Shown piece by piece: positions 44,509 through 57,760 of a DNA stretch of 64,000 nucleotides (position 1 is the stretch's first letter; every line of letters begins with the position of its first letter). The translations under genes and the position numbers were made by a program. The notes beneath the pieces are model-generated. The model was not told the origin of the DNA. It made no database searches and worked only from the letters and a program-made list of their open reading frames with translations. Origin of the DNA: Capniomyces stellatus (lineage: Eukaryota > Kickxellomycota > Harpellomycetes > Harpellales > Legeriomycetaceae); the NCBI GenBank assembly GCA_001661515.1, contig LUVW01000001.1, forward strand, positions 1,181,058 through 1,245,057. The letters are read 5' to 3'.

Positions 44509-47500
44509 ATTGCTTATGTGCGCTGCTATTTTGGTGTATTTCTGTAGCAAAGATTTGTATGTGAATGAAGTGAAACTATTCTTCTTTCGGGATTAATCAG
44601 GCTTAGTGAACCTATTGTATTTTTAAAATTATTTGTTTTTAGAAGGGAAATTTAGTTTCTTATTTGAGCTTGGATATATATACTAAAAGCCGGATGTTTT
44701 AGAGTGATTTTTCATCGATTGATAACACGGTTATAATAAAGAACAAAGAGTATATATCAAAGTCTAGTGATGATAAACTCCGGCAAGCTATCCAAATCTT
44801 ACAGTTGGATTCAAGCCAGTCCAACTACTAAACATTTTGAATTAAAGTAAGTTTCTCAATTCCAATTACCTTATAAAGTCGCCAAAATCCTGTTGTTCTG
44901 ATTTATTGCTAAACGTGTTGAATTTCTTTCAATAAAAGCTAAAAGATATCCTTGTTTGTTACTAATAGCTTTCTACTATTTCTTTGATTATTCAAATAAT
45001 ACTAGTTTTAAACTATTTTTTTCGTTTAGAATGCTATAAAGATATTAGCGATTTAAACCAAGAAGAATCTGTTTTGTTAAAAAAAAAAGTTTTCTTTTTT
45101 CCTTACCTGCAGATATCTATCGATTTGATTTATTCTCTTTGCTAGTTGCGGAAATCACTACCTTACTGAATATTATTATTTCTAATATAGCTTTTTTAAT
45201 AATTTGTGCAACTACATTATCGTCCTCCTTTTTCTACCTTTCTTTTTTCATTTATTGAATTATCTTCTTACTTTCTCTTTATCTTAGCCCTTGGTTTCCT
45301 TTTTTTTTTCATGATGATTTGAGCTCATAATAAATCTACTTTTTTCGAGTAAATAGTATTACTGTTGGACAAGTTTCCATATGAATGGAGCATTTTCCTT
45401 GTTGCCGTGCTTGAATTTGTAATTGGACTAATATTCTGACATTTGGTAATATTGAGTTGGCCATACCATTTGCTATATCTCTTTTTCTTGCTGTTCTACT
45501 CGAATAGTAACCGTGGTCTTAATAATACAAACGAAAAAACCACCAACCCACTATTTAAATCAATTAAACAAAATCTATTTTTTTGTTATAAAACACTCCC
45601 AGATTTTGCATTGGTATTACCAATAATTTAGCTTGTTAAACTGTAACTCCCATCAATAGCGAAATAAAATCTACGTCAAGATTGGTTCAGACTGATACGA
45701 ACGCCCAATAATGAACGTAGCAAATTACTTAATCTTAGAAAACAGCCTAAAAAAGTCGTTATCGTTAAAGCCGCTAATACCATTGCTTTATTTTTGTCCC
45801 TTACAACTCTCCCCTCCCACTCCTCGTAAGATTTACTTTTGTACATTCCAATTGTATTTTATTTTCCAGCTCCTATTTTCCTAACTGGGCTTTTCTTTTT
45901 TAATTTAAAAGTCTGCAATTATGCTATCTATGTGACTATTTAATGACACATTAACCAACCGCTTATTGTAATACTCTGGTGCTAAGGACAATATGCCCAA
46001 AACGCAAGCAAAAAAAAAAGACAGAAAAAAGACGCATCATTACCACAGCAACATTTTGTGATGCCTCTCTTCTACTAAAGCTATTTTTGCCTGCCATTGA
46101 CTATGAATCTCTTAGTAGCTTCGACAATAAAACCAACTCTGTTCAGCCTTGCTCTTGTTTGAGAATAGGATGAACTAAGCAAAAAAAACAAAAACAGAAA
46201 AAAAAAAGCTTGAACGTTTGTGGTATGTATAAGCAGATTAACTATGTTGGTGAGTTGGCGAGTTACTCTGGGTAAAATTATTTTTCCGTAAATTCGTTTG
46301 TGTTCACCCATGAAATATGTACGTGTAACCTCACCCTCTATTCCCATCTTTGTTTTACCTGATCTCTTTACCAAATGCAAATTCAGAGCGTTGAAATTGT
46401 ATAGCTTTATTGGTTTATTCAATATCAACTTATCAAACATCAACTGAAACATTCAATTCATAAAACAAAGACAGTCGCTCACTTATCCCACTATTTGAAA
46501 TAGCCCACATTTCCTTTATACCATTTTCTTTCAAAAATTCACCCTGTTTTAACTATTTATCTGACAAATAAGTGAGTCGTTTGGCCATTAAATGAAACTT
46601 GTCAGATATTAATCGAGATCATAATCTTTTAAAAACAAAAGCAAAAACAAAAAAACCCACCTCAGCAGAATAAGCAGAAATAAAAACTGATAGCATCTCA
46701 CAATAAAGAAGAAAAAGTTGAAAACGTCAACATAACCAATAATTAATTAAAACTGTCGCCATTCTAAATTAATTGTGCGCAAGTTGATTGTTAAATAAAA
46801 ACGTTATGAACATTATAAATGTTCCACACTTTAATAGCCTAAGAAGCGGGCCAACATGGTATTTGCCGACTATCCAACTAATATGGCTGAAATGAAGACT
46901 CCATCGCACTAAATGGTATACCGAAATTAAAACTTTGGGGTAATTTATAAACACATCGCACCAGCCAATATAACAAATACTGTAATTATAAAGACAAATC
47001 GAGATTCAATTCATCTAATGCCATACTTACACCATTCCAAATTCCAGAGAGTGGGAGGGTTTTCTTTTTCGTGTTATTAATACCAGATACATGTAAAAGA
47101 GGACTTTGCTTGGTAATAGTTTCGATATTTTAGAGCCAATTTGTTAAACTATTCTGTAAGAAACCAGCTTTTTATCATGCACACCTATAGCAACGGAAGC
47201 TTAAATAGGTCACATTAATAAAATGACAGTCCATCCTTGGCATAATTTGTTGGGACTAGTGCTCTACATGTCAAAGAACTAATTTTCTTTGCTTTTTCAA
47301 GTAGCTGGGGTCTTACTGTTCAGTGTATAACACAGTTCCGTGAAGCATATCGGGTTATGTTTAAGTGTATGTTTAAAAGTCAACAAAATATAATTCAACT
47401 AAATAATTTTCAGTTGGCGGCTAGCTACAAATTAATACTTTGTTATTTTTTTTATATAATTGGCTGAACAGTGCACACACCAAAGTTGGGAATAACGAAA

Positions 47501-48957
47501 CAATATATATCACATTTATCTGTTCACATATGCAAAATTAATACACACGACATCTTTGAATGGAATTAGCTGGACAATCTCATCGATTATTAAATGAGAG
47601 GCTCAGGTAGTATGATATAATAATGTTTGGTTTATTAAGGACGCAATCGCCTAGTATATAGTAAAATTTAGGTTTCAAACTGGACAGATAGGATATAATC
47701 GACATATAGTTGAGCAATTTACAAGAGGACCACCTGTAGATAACTTGGTAGTATAATGTGCTATACTTAAAACATGTGCAGGTTTATTTTTAAAGCGTAT
47801 TCGTGTGTGCAAGAGTGTTTTTTTTTAAAGGGAAAAAAAGAGTTTCACTTGTATTTAAGTGATTACGCCAATTTCTGTTGTTTAAACAATACGCAATACT
47901 AAAGCCATGGTTGTATGTTGTGATTGACTTGGGTGTGTTCTGTTGTAGTTGTAGAGTGCAAATCATAAAGTATACTCCAGACTAATCAGCACATAATTGG
48001 CAAACGAACAAAACAAAACAAAACATTAAATTTAAAACATCAACTCGAGATTCTAATTTGTTGTGGGCGGTGGACAAGAAAGACAAATTTACAAAAGCTG
48101 CTTTAATGAATGGATAGCATACAATTAACCAAATCCCCAAAAACCAAATTTAAAGATATTAAAAGGGACAAGGGAACAATAAAAAAAGAACAAGTTCAAG
48201 TCCAAGTCCAAGTTCAGGCTCAGGCTCAGGCTCAACACCAACACCAACACCAATATCGATATCGATATCAACGCCAATACCAATACCTAGAACAAAAGCT
48301 AGAACAAACCAAAACCGCAAACAGGTAATGTAACTAATTGGGCTTTTATCTTTCCAAGCCAGTATAATACAACAAAAAAAAAAGTGTAATTATAGTAGCA
48401 ATAATAATAAACCCATTCACGGTGAATTAATTTGGGCAAAAAAGCAAGCTAATTAGGTAATGTAATTATTCTTTTTATTTATAACTTGGAAATAAAAAAT
48501 AGGACAATAAGGTTTAGGTTGCGACTTTTTATAAAGTAAATATATTTTGCAATCAATCTGCATTTGCAAACACACTTAATTCCGCTAAGGCTGTTTATGT
48601 ATAGATCGAACATCAGGTTAGTAGATTGTTGTTGTTCTTTTTTTAACCATCCCAGGAAAACTAAAGAGATCGAGTAAAGGTAAAGAAAATAAAGAAACGA
48701 GGATTATTTATGTTGGTGAAATCTTTAAATGAGAGCCAATAATTTTGAGTATACGTTGATAAATATGTTAATGCATCAAGCCATCCGGTAAAGGCAATAT
48801 AGCCAGCACTAAAAAAAAGTACTTAAGAATCCCAGGTTTAAACATTGGGACAGGGATTGAAAACAATCGGAGACAGCATCCAGCAGATGTTAACCGTGTT
48901 GAAATAGAGTAAATTAAAATAAGCGATAAAATACATGTTTAAAAAATATAGCCTTAA
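44509..48957. other. Gene-poor intergenic tract with a low-complexity reading frame
   Basis: 4.4 kb of AT-rich DNA between divergent ILV2b and ArfGAP genes. It contains the low-complexity frame at 48110-48328 (listed separately). Otherwise I see no coding region, tRNA or mobile element. Confidence 0.5.
48110..48328 (+). CDS. Small low-complexity reading frame (hypothetical, perhaps a first exon)
   Basis: 72 codons from ATG 48110. The first 28 residues are basic (MDSIQLTKSPKTKFKDIKRD and on). The rest is hexanucleotide-derived: VQVQVQ, AQAQAQ, HQHQHQ, YRYRYQ. The frame ends right after AG|GTAATG, a possible 5' splice site followed by TAACTAAT, a branch-site-like motif, so it could be an exon. 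A three-codon upstream frame (ATG at 48106) overlaps its start. No homology is recognised, and it may be non-coding satellite. Confidence 0.25.
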   Translation: MDSIQLTKSPKTKFKDIKRDKGTIKKEQVQVQVQVQAQAQAQHQHQHQYRYRYQRQYQYLEQKLEQTKTANR

Positions 48958-51179
48958 ATGTCTGATCCAGGAACTAAACGAATCCTACTAGAATTGCAGC
49001 GCAGAGATGGCAATAAGGTTTGCATGTCTACAACTTGTATAAATTTTACTCGATTGTGAAATTTTGCTTAAAACGTATAGAATTTATAGTATTTGTATAA
49101 ATATGGCACTGAAAACACTATTTTTGAACCTGAAGATACGACCAATAGATTATTATGGATAATAATCGATATGATATGAATGTATGGTATGTATGTATGT
49201 ATTTGTAGACGTGCATGGATTGCAATGCGCCTAATCCACAATGGGCATCAGTTACATTGACGACGTTCTTCTGCCTCAACTGTTCGGGAACACATAGGAG
49301 TTTGGGTGTGCATCTAAGGTACGTTGAGGAACCTAGGGTTTGAAATATTTTGACGGCAGTCCCACTACTACGGTGATTAAATGGGATGATATCAACACTG
49401 TAAATAGTTTTGTGCGTTCGGTGACGATGGATAAATGGACACCAGAGCAACTCAAGAGAATGGATGTAAGAATAGCCAAACCGATACCTTGTTGTTATTA
49501 GTCAATATGCCAAATTTAATTGATGTTTGTAAGACAATAATACTAAGAGGAGAATCTACCTTTAAAAAAAATGTATATTTAGCTTGGAGGAAATAAAAAG
49601 GCACTTGAGTTTTTCAAGTCTCAATCGGACTATGTAGATGGAATGAGTATAAAAGAAAAGTACAGCAGTAGATTTGCGGATTTATGGAGACAAAAGGTAG
49701 GACTATACTCAACAAATGTTGATGCATTGGGGAGAAGGGATTGTGCAGATTATTAGTATATGGGTTGAATGTATGCTCTTGTTAGCAAGAAAGTATTAGA
49801 TTTTAGCTTTAAAGCAGCATGTTTATTGTTGTTATAAGCTAAATATGGTTTATTGATACATAACTGTGCCTTACAAACACATTACTGAGTCAAAGTACAA
49901 TGGAATAAAATAGCTGACAGCAGAGTGTGAGGGGCGTTCGTGGACAGCACCGCCTGTTTCTACTCAACAGAAATCGGATTTAAGGTCATCGGTTGGGCCA
50001 GGGTTCAGAAAACCATCGATGCCAAACAAAGGAATAAGCTCTAGAGAAAACCTGTATCGATCCAACTCTAGTCCAGGTGTTGGAATGGCAGGTGATACCG
50101 ACGATTTTCAAGATAATGATAGAAGGAGCTCAAACATCAATACTGGAAAGGAGGTTAAACAAGAATACTTTAACAGGCTGGGGCAGATAAATCAAGAGCG
50201 GTCAGAGTAAGTTTGAATTAGTCGATTATGGATGGTGGGAGTTGCTATATTCTGCTGTTGCCATTTATTTGTATGTTGTGGTAGTTTGCTGCAGAAAGGT
50301 ATTGGAAGGCTAACTTGAAAAATTAAAATAAACAAATAGACATGTGCCACCTAGCCAGGGAGGCAAGTATGTAGGGTTTGGTAGTGCAGGTAAGCACAGC
50401 GTTGAAAATTCTTAATAGCACTCATAATAAAGCAAGAGACAAGTGGTCACATTGAAAACAACACCAACACCAACACCAACACCAACACCAACACCAACTC
50501 TAAACATAAAAACATAAAAACATAAAATAAATGTAGGACCCTCTTCACAACCAGCGCAGAACGATACATTTGATCCTCGAGATATTGTTGATGACCCAGC
50601 AGCAGCTTTGTCCAAGGGGTGGTCGCTGTTGTCAAGCGGCGCACTCACAGCTATTGGGACACTGGGACAGGTTGCAGGGACCTTGAACGACCAGTACATC
50701 AAACCAGCAGCAGAGAAAGTACTTGATCCAGAATTTAGATCAGGTGTTGTTGGATACGTTTCTACTATTGGAAAGCAGGTAAGCAATCGTGAATTTATCT
50801 TGGTTAAACAAAGGCTAATAGCGTCACGATGGACGCAAATGTAGGGTGAATTATGGAGGGGTAGGAATTTATATAAAAATATGTTTGTCTGTTTGCTTTT
50901 TTGTTTGAATAGGTTGAGGATCAGGCTAATCGAGGGTTCCATGAGATTTCGCGCATAGCTCGACCATACCAAGGCTACTCACATAACCCTGGTCAAAACG
51001 GTGCTACTCACAGTGGTAGTCAAGGCAATGATGGTGGTAATGGAAACGGTCCAGGAAATAATAGTGGCGCAAACAGCCGCACACATACACCTATTTCTAG
51101 GACCCAGTCTGCAACTCACGTCAAAAAAACTACACCAGCCAAAAAAGATGACTGGGATGATGAGTGGGATAACTTTTAA
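48958..51179 (+). CDS. GCS1: ArfGAP (Gcs1/ARFGAP1-type)
   Basis: Eight exons: 48958-49017, 49209-49318, 49408-49465, 49583-49696, 49914-50206, 50340-50389, 50537-50778 and 50913-51179. They give 397 aa with every phase consistent. The protein activates GTP hydrolysis on Arf in COPI/Golgi traffic. The N-terminal ArfGAP zinc finger reads TCMDCNAPNPQWASV ... FFCLNCSGTHRSLGVHL with CxxC-x16-CxxC spacing and the arginine finger in THRSLG, followed by SFVRSVTMDKWTPEQLKRM and GGNKKALEFF. Later come the family motif PPSQGGKYVGFGS, a helical region that may sense membrane curvature (SKGWSLLSSGALTAIGTL), and the C-terminal acidic-Trp tail DDWDDEWDNF. The first intron has a weaker GTTTGC donor. An ACCAAC hexamer repeat lies in the sixth intron (about 50460-50496). 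The identity is certain. Confidence 0.95.
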
Positions 51180-51681
51180 CTCTTGTTGGGTTTATTTATT
51201 TATTCACTTTTCCAAAAAAACAAAAAAAAAAAAAACTTATATACGATCAATTTTGTTTTTTGTTTTTTGTTCTTTGTTTTGACTTTTTTTTCTTTCTATC
51301 TCACTTCATTTTAATACACTACTTTTTACCACAGAGAGATCTCCCTTACCTATGTATTGAGACATTCATCAGTGTTGTTAAAGTCAACAGTGGATTTGTC
51401 GTAGCCTGGATGTTTTCCAGGCAGATGTAGCTGGAAGTAGTAATATTTGCTTGTGACAAACATTTTAGGTGTAGACAAATAACCAAGTTGTGTATCTGTT
51501 AGTTTAAAAGTGATCAAGTTTATTTTCTTTACCTTTAAAAAAAAAGAAAACGCGAGTAAAGTAATCATAATAAACCAAAAAGCAAAGAAAAATAAACCGA
51601 ATTGTGAAAAAAAAGGAAGTTTGACCCAGTTGTAATAGGGTAGAAGTAAGTTAAATCAATATAGGCCAACAACTAGACTGG

Positions 51682-51722
<41 letters not shown>

Positions 51723-51753
51723 GTTTTTCTTCTTCTTCAACTCGTCTAAACTA
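51180..51753. other. Convergent 3' region with (TG)n microsatellite
   Basis: 574 bases between the stops of the ArfGAP gene and the histidine phosphatase gene. It is rich in A/T runs and includes a (TG)n repeat at 51682-51721. Confidence 0.6.
51682..51721. repeat. (TG)n microsatellite
   Basis: About 40 bases of pure TG dinucleotide, 33 bases from the phosphatase stop codon and so within its 3' UTR as CA repeats. Confidence 0.9.
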
Positions 51754-53641
51754 CTAGATTGCGGGAATATCCTCAGGAGTTATAGGGTGGTGGCATTCAG
51801 CTTCCCACTCGGAGCTAGTTTGAGCAACCGGACCAACATGGCGATAAAAAGCGTCCAAAGTACACATGGTCTGCCCACTGCTTTCCAAGTGGTCGCCTTT
51901 TCCTCTACAAGAAGGAATTACAAATGGCTTTCCGTTATACAAGGCGCGAACGTAGTAGCCATTGGTATCCAAGTCCTTGGGAATAATAGGCGACCATAGT
52001 TCTCTGCTTTCCTTTTCCGCAGCAGTCAGGGGCTTGTCCTTGTATTGTTCAGACTTTTTGTTTGGCCCCTTAAAAAGTTCGATTGCAACAACCGATCCGT
52101 AGTCTGGCCAGGATATCTTGTAGTCCTTGGAGTCCTGCTCGCCGTTTGTTTTGTGGTAGCCTAGAGTAATCAAAAGCGATGAAATCGACGTATCATGACC
52201 ACTGAAAATCGCCATTTTGGGTGAGTTTTTGTATGGTGGATTCCTGCTATACACATGCCCTGATCTATCGTTGTCTACGAACCTATCAGTTGGTATTGCC
52301 AGAGTTAAGTGGTCAAGCATCTCCCGCGCAACTGGCCCCGACTGCAGTCTTAGAAGTTTTGGCGAAACTGTTGACCCAAATACCCACTGCTTTGCTGCCA
52401 AGTCTCCCATCGATTTGACAAGCGCCTGGTCAATATCTGGTGGCAGCGGAACTCCGTGTGATTGCATGGATACCAGTGTGTCGTATATTGTGTGCATGGG
52501 TGACAAGTAGTACTTGTTCTTCATTATTTCCTTGGACTCCTCGCCAATACTCTCCAACTGGTAAACATTTCCAAGCACCTCCTTGTACTCATCCTTGAAC
52601 TTCTCTGAAGTAAAGGCTATCATTTGTCGAAGCAGCTTGACCATTGAGTGACACCCAAAGTTCAAAAACAGAGTCTCGTCCCTCACAGGTCTAACCCTAA
52701 CAACTATTTTGTTCGCCTTCTCCTCATCCTTCAGCTGCCCAACTGGATACAGTCCTGTCAACAATTGATGTACAGACTCCAGAGTTCTTGAGTAGTCTGT
52801 TGTTCTTACATAAAAATTGTTTTCTGAAACATTGTTTCTGTCTGATGGAATAAACTTTAGCCGTTCAATGTACAACTCTCGCAAATATCCTCCAACCTGC
52901 GACATTGATTTCCAACCTAAATCACTCAACTGCCCCCATCCACACGTATTTCTATTCGCATTCTCATAGTAGCTCTCTTTGCTTTCTGTTGTTTTGGTCA
53001 ACGAGCCCCCTGCGGATTCTTGCTTTCCTTTTGCTAAATTGACTGGGAATATTCTCTCCTCCCTATACTTCTTCCAGTACTCATTGATCAAATGATCTTC
53101 TTTGAAGACGCTGGAATCCTTACCGCTGCTTCCACTACCCGCTAAATTGCTCGAGTCGTCCATAGGCGTCAGATTGCCTGGAACACTCATGCCTACAGTT
53201 TCTCTCAGCTTTCCTCGAAACTGTTCATGGAATGCATTCGCATATTGACAGTAATCCCACGTTTTTGGCGTTATGTTTGCAAACCTTCTAGATATCGGTG
53301 CACGCTCACCTAAAGCGCATACCCATACATATGTTATCAAAAGCACTACCACATGTATTTACATCTTTAAAGTTCATACAGAGCCCTACCACCTCACACC
53401 ATCACTTTTTATTCCTTGCAAGTCCTCCATCATTCTTATCATTCACTAATTTTTTACTTTTACCATTTGTTCATCTGTTCCTAAATAAAATAATAATATG
53501 AAACAATCTTTGAGTGTTACCATGACGATGGAAGACTTGTACTTGGACCAAATCCAATCCTTTAGGGTAGTTCTCCTTTATAAAGGCATTATTCAATTTA
53601 GGAAATGTTGATATTCCCTTCAATCCATATTCATCATCCAT
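51754..53641 (-). CDS. Histidine phosphatase superfamily (acid phosphatase clade)
   Basis: Two exons, 53641-53521 and 53309-51754, give 558 aa. The intron (donor GTAACA, acceptor TTTAG, phase 1) splits the catalytic motif: VQVQVFHRHG|ERAPISRR, giving RHGERAP with the nucleophilic His. The second catalytic motif is in FSGHDTSISSLLITLGYH near residue 430, where HD supplies the acid/base. Other blocks are ITPKTWDYCQYA and GWGQLSDLGWKSMSQVG (the usual GxLTxxGxxQ block). These enzymes remove phosphate from small esters, inositol phosphates or lysophosphatidic acid; the substrate cannot be told here. The chosen ATG gives MDDEYGLKG with no signal peptide. The frame continues upstream to an AG acceptor-like site (53670-53669), so another 5' exon with a signal sequence is possible. 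Confidence 0.85.
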
Positions 53642-54450
53642 CTCTTTATACTTTTCTGTCCAAATATTCTACGTCTGTTTGCTCGCTTTAATGATGTTTG
53701 TTGCTTGTCCTGAATTGCTAAACACTTTTGTTTTGTATTTCGTTATTTGGCGTGAAATACCGTGTGTTCCTTTAGGTTGGTTTTGATAAGGAAACTTGGT
53801 TTTTTGCAACAACACTCAAGTTTGAGTAACTAATAAATCCGTATTTTTCAACGTTTATTTTATTTGGATTTCAAGTTATTTAAAACAGGTTTGAAATCTA
53901 CAACTCCAATACCTGAGTCCACAGCATTTCTTTCGATTGGTGTTGCATTTGGCTTGATGAAACATGCATTAGCCAAATAGAGCTGTAGACCAAATTCAGG
54001 TTATAACGTTTTATATCAATCCGGCTTTTGCGTATTTGCTTTACGCCAAAACAAACTCTCAACTTACCTAAATAGATGTAAAGCTGTTTCAAAGTCCACA
54101 AAACTACCAAATCCGAGGATACTTAACTAATCTGGATTATAATAAAATTGCTCAATACATCAAACCAAGCGGACTAGTTTTTGTTAAAGGTATGGACCGT
54201 TTAGCATCTTTCATATAGCGAAAAAAACATAAGTACACAGAACCAATGAACCAAGTTGGCTTTCTTTTTTCTTTTTCTTTTTCTTTTTTTACCAAAACTA
54301 AGCATAACAGTAGAAAGTTGCTGAATTAGCAATGCACAACTTTGCCATACACCTAGCTGTCTTTTATTATAGAGGTCACTTTTGACTTTAGCCTGTTCTG
54401 TTGCTAGTAAACACATACTTGTATATTGGATTTTCACCAATACAAGTTGC
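53642..54450. other. Spacer between phosphatase gene and R2 copy 2
   Basis: AT-rich DNA with the presumed promoter (and possibly a missed first exon) of the phosphatase gene. No confident feature is seen. Confidence 0.4.
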
Positions 54451-54870
54451 CGCGTTTATTTCTTGCAAACTAGGCAACAGTGTATATATATATATTCTTT
54501 TTTAGGGATTTTTATTGAACAATAGATATATAAACTATAATAGAAACAATCATCAAGATACCAAATATCTTATTAAACCTACTTGTACCATCTTTTTTTT
54601 TCTAAGACAAATATAAATAAAATCTGATCAAACCACATTATATGATATGATAAAATACGATATGATTCTATTTTATACGATTTGATACTATACTAGCTGA
54701 CACCCCTCCCTTTTGATTCCTCGGTTGCCTCTTTTTATAGTCAACCTCAACTTGGACTCCTTACTTGGTCTCCTTACTTGATCTCCTTTACTGGTATCCC
54801 AGTAGGTGTTTACTATATATTACGTGTTTACTATGGGTCGATTAAAAACCACAAGGGGAAAAATCCTCAA
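54451..54870 (-). mobile_element. R2 copy 2: LTR-like repeat, about 420 bp
   Basis: The reverse complement matches 31271-31696 nearly base for base, from TTGAGGATTT at 54870 down to AAATAAACGCG at 54451, including the TATA-type CTATAAAAAGAGG and the TTCAATAAAA site. Its TTGAGG terminus faces tRNA-Val at a distance of 55 bases. No coding capacity. Confidence 0.6.
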
Positions 54871-54925
54871 CCTATAGATTGCTTTAGTAAGTATTTTGGC
54901 TAACTGGTTTAATTGAAAAAAATGT

Positions 54926-54998
54926 AGAGCTATGGTGTAGTGGTTATCACGTCTGCCTTACACGCAGCAGGTCTTGGGTTCGATCCCCAATAGCTCTA
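54926..54998 (+). tRNA. tRNA-Val (TAC)
   Basis: A 73-nt cloverleaf with acceptor AGAGCTA/TAGCTCT, anticodon loop CTTACAC (anticodon TAC), T-arm TTGGG-TTCGATC-CCCAA and discriminator A. A T-run terminator lies at about 55007-55015. No intron. Confidence 0.95.
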
Positions 54999-57729
54999 TA
55001 ATTGTATTTTTTTTTTCAATTCCAGCGTCTGGGTTTCACTTACACTCTTTTACTACTACATTCTCCATGGTTGCTTCTAGAATCTTGACCTGTATTCAAG
55101 CCTTGTAGAATTTCGGCAAGTTTTATTTTGTGGTCCGAGAACAAAACCGCAGTGTTACCAATCCCAAGTGGTATGTTTAATGCGTGTCGCCTTGATATGC
55201 GACAAAGAATGTAACTCGTATACCCTTTTAAATATCACCAATCTTATGATTTGATAAAGATGGTTATGTGTATGGTTTAGTGGACGGTTTATTGAATGAA
55301 TGTTGGATTTGTAGAATATGTCGAATCGGTAGAATAGATAACTATTGGGCTTTTGAGTGCTGTTTTTCTGCATCAAGTGAACAAGTAATGCTATAAAACT
55401 AAACACATGTTGCGCATTTTGGTATTGTTCTGCTGGTACACGCTATAAAAATTTAGCGAGCCAGGTAAAGTGGTAAAGATTAGAGTGTATAGGTCTACTT
55501 GTGTGTAGCAGAATAGTTTTAAAGCGTCTGTTTGGTCTTAATGTTAACGCTGATATGAGATCCAATATGAAATAGTACTTGTTGTGGGTCAATACTAGGT
55601 TTCCCAGGTTTCACAAAGCTGAAATACCATTGTATTTTTAGTTTTGGCTTTGATGTGATGGTAAAATAAACAACCCGGTCATTTTTTTTATAGGTTGTCG
55701 CCAAACAATGACCAATGACATTAGATGTAGCAAATGCGAATACTGTAAAGGTATTTTTATAATTGAAAATTAGATTGAACAGAACATCTCCAGTTGTATT
55801 AATAATAAAAAAGCGTCAGTCAAAGACATTGATAAGTGCACCTAGTTGGACAAGGAATAGACGAAATTGGCTGTAATTAGAAATGCAGAATCAGCTGGAT
55901 AAACAACAGTGCTGAGAGAAAGAAAAAAAGTAAAAACCATATTGCTATACCAATTTGCCTTGATTTATTTGGTCTTTTTTTATGTAAAGTCCTACCAAAA
56001 GACCAAGATTTAGTTTTTTGTGTTTTGAAAAACATCATCTCAAGTGTACAAACTCGATACAAATTAGCCCAAAGTACAATGGCAAATAATACCATAAGCA
56101 GGATTAAGTGGACTTGGGAAATTTTAATGACTAAAACTTAGCAATTATTCAAGTCTAGCCTGTTTGTGAGTTTATAATATTTTTGCATTATTGCCTGGGA
56201 TTTATTATCAAACCAAGTCGAGTTTAGTGAGTGTGCTAGGGGTTATTTCAGCCAAAAAGAGATTATGTGAATCAAATGGGCAAGGCTTTTGTAATGTTGG
56301 CCCAAGTAGGGAGGCGATCGTTTGATTTGAACTGTATTTATAAAAAGAGCTGATAATGCGTGATTCGAGTGGGGAGGAGGAGTGATATGTTGAAACAAAG
56401 CTAGAGGCCTTGCCTTTGAGCAATGCGAAGGATGTAAATTTGCAAGACAATCAAAATTCTGTGAGCCATTCTAGAGCTTCAGTATTTGATACGTCAATTA
56501 AAAAGAAAACGACAGCATTGTTAGCTATTTTTCGTTTTTGTTTTATTTTTTTTTAAAAGACGAGTATGACAGAAAGGAATGGTATAAAGAGGAAACCTCC
56601 TAGTTTGGTATTTGTTTAAAAGAGTTTACTAATTATAGAACCGAATAAGCTGACTAGAAACAACGGCAAAATCAAAAGTATTATTAATTGAACGAGGTTT
56701 AAAATTAATATAAAAAAATGATGAACTTGGTAAATGAAATTGCATTCTTTGGATATTTATTACTTGCTTTTTCCTTTTTTAGCTGTTAATTCGAGTAAAA
56801 AAATAAGAGTAGTCGAAACGTAAAATAAGTTAAGCTAAAAAAAGAAAGAAGAAAAATAATTAACCTAAAACAAGAGCCAACAAAGCACATAATTGCAAAA
56901 AAAATAAAAACAACCCGGAAATGTCCCAACAATAAAAACAGGCCATGATCAAATCAAACACCTCGAAGGATGTGATTTATAATAAAAATAATCAACATGG
57001 AAAATGACAAAAGAGGGAATGAGTAAAACACAAATCATGGACGAAAACATGAAAAGAAAAACAACGAAAAAAAATGAGAAATTTTGTCAAAAAAGAAAAT
57101 GAGATGGAATATTGTGAAGAGTAATAAAGAAGTCGTCACGAAATAGCACAAATATGTGTAAAGAATGTTTTGGTTGTTGAGACGAAATGACGAATGAGTG
57201 AATAAATAAACGAATAAATAAATATATAAATGTATGATTAGATGAACAGATAGGCAAAAGTAAGCTTTAGTGGAATAGACCTACTACACATGTGGTATTT
57301 TTGCTATTGCTAGAAAAAGCAAAAGGCGAGTAGCATCTGTAAGATCCGATACATTAATGTTGGAAATTTTCAGATAATTTAGTTAAACAACAAAAGTAGT
57401 GGGTAGAGTGGGTGAACCAGATAACTAACAATTCAAGAGGTAATATTTTTTTAGCTTTTGTTGGGGGAGGGTAATATTCCAAACAATTATACCAAGCAAA
57501 TGCGCAAGTAGGCAAAATTAAGGGTTGGTGTTTGAATCGTCACTGAGCCAAGACAAAGTTTGGCAAGAAGTCATGGTACAGTTTTATATTAGAATGATGT
57601 TTTAGACAAGAAACACTAGTAATGTAAATGAAAAGCAAAAAAAGATGCTCCATTCCCCAAGATGTGAATAGCGTCATGGATGAATTGAACATAACTATGT
57701 TTAACAATCATGTTTAGCAACCATGTTTA

Positions 57730-57760
<31 letters not shown>

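Noticed and set aside
44509..44550. Extended N-terminus of ILV2b
   Set aside because: It also begins with TTG and has no Met before 44508, which aligns with the start of ILV2a.
43640..44596. Several 100-150-codon plus-strand frames opposite ILV2
   Set aside because: Antisense shadows repeated identically in both ILV2 copies, with no independent protein signal.
46081..46452. 123-codon minus-strand frame with a basic N-terminus and a C-terminal block ARLNRVGFIVEATKRF
   Set aside because: The middle is a homopolymer T-run coding poly-Phe/Leu, I found no intron that joins the two plausible ends in frame, and no family is recognised. It might deserve RNA evidence.
56208..56450. 80-codon minus-strand frame
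   Set aside because: Starts at TTG, has no homology and lies in AT-rich non-coding DNA.
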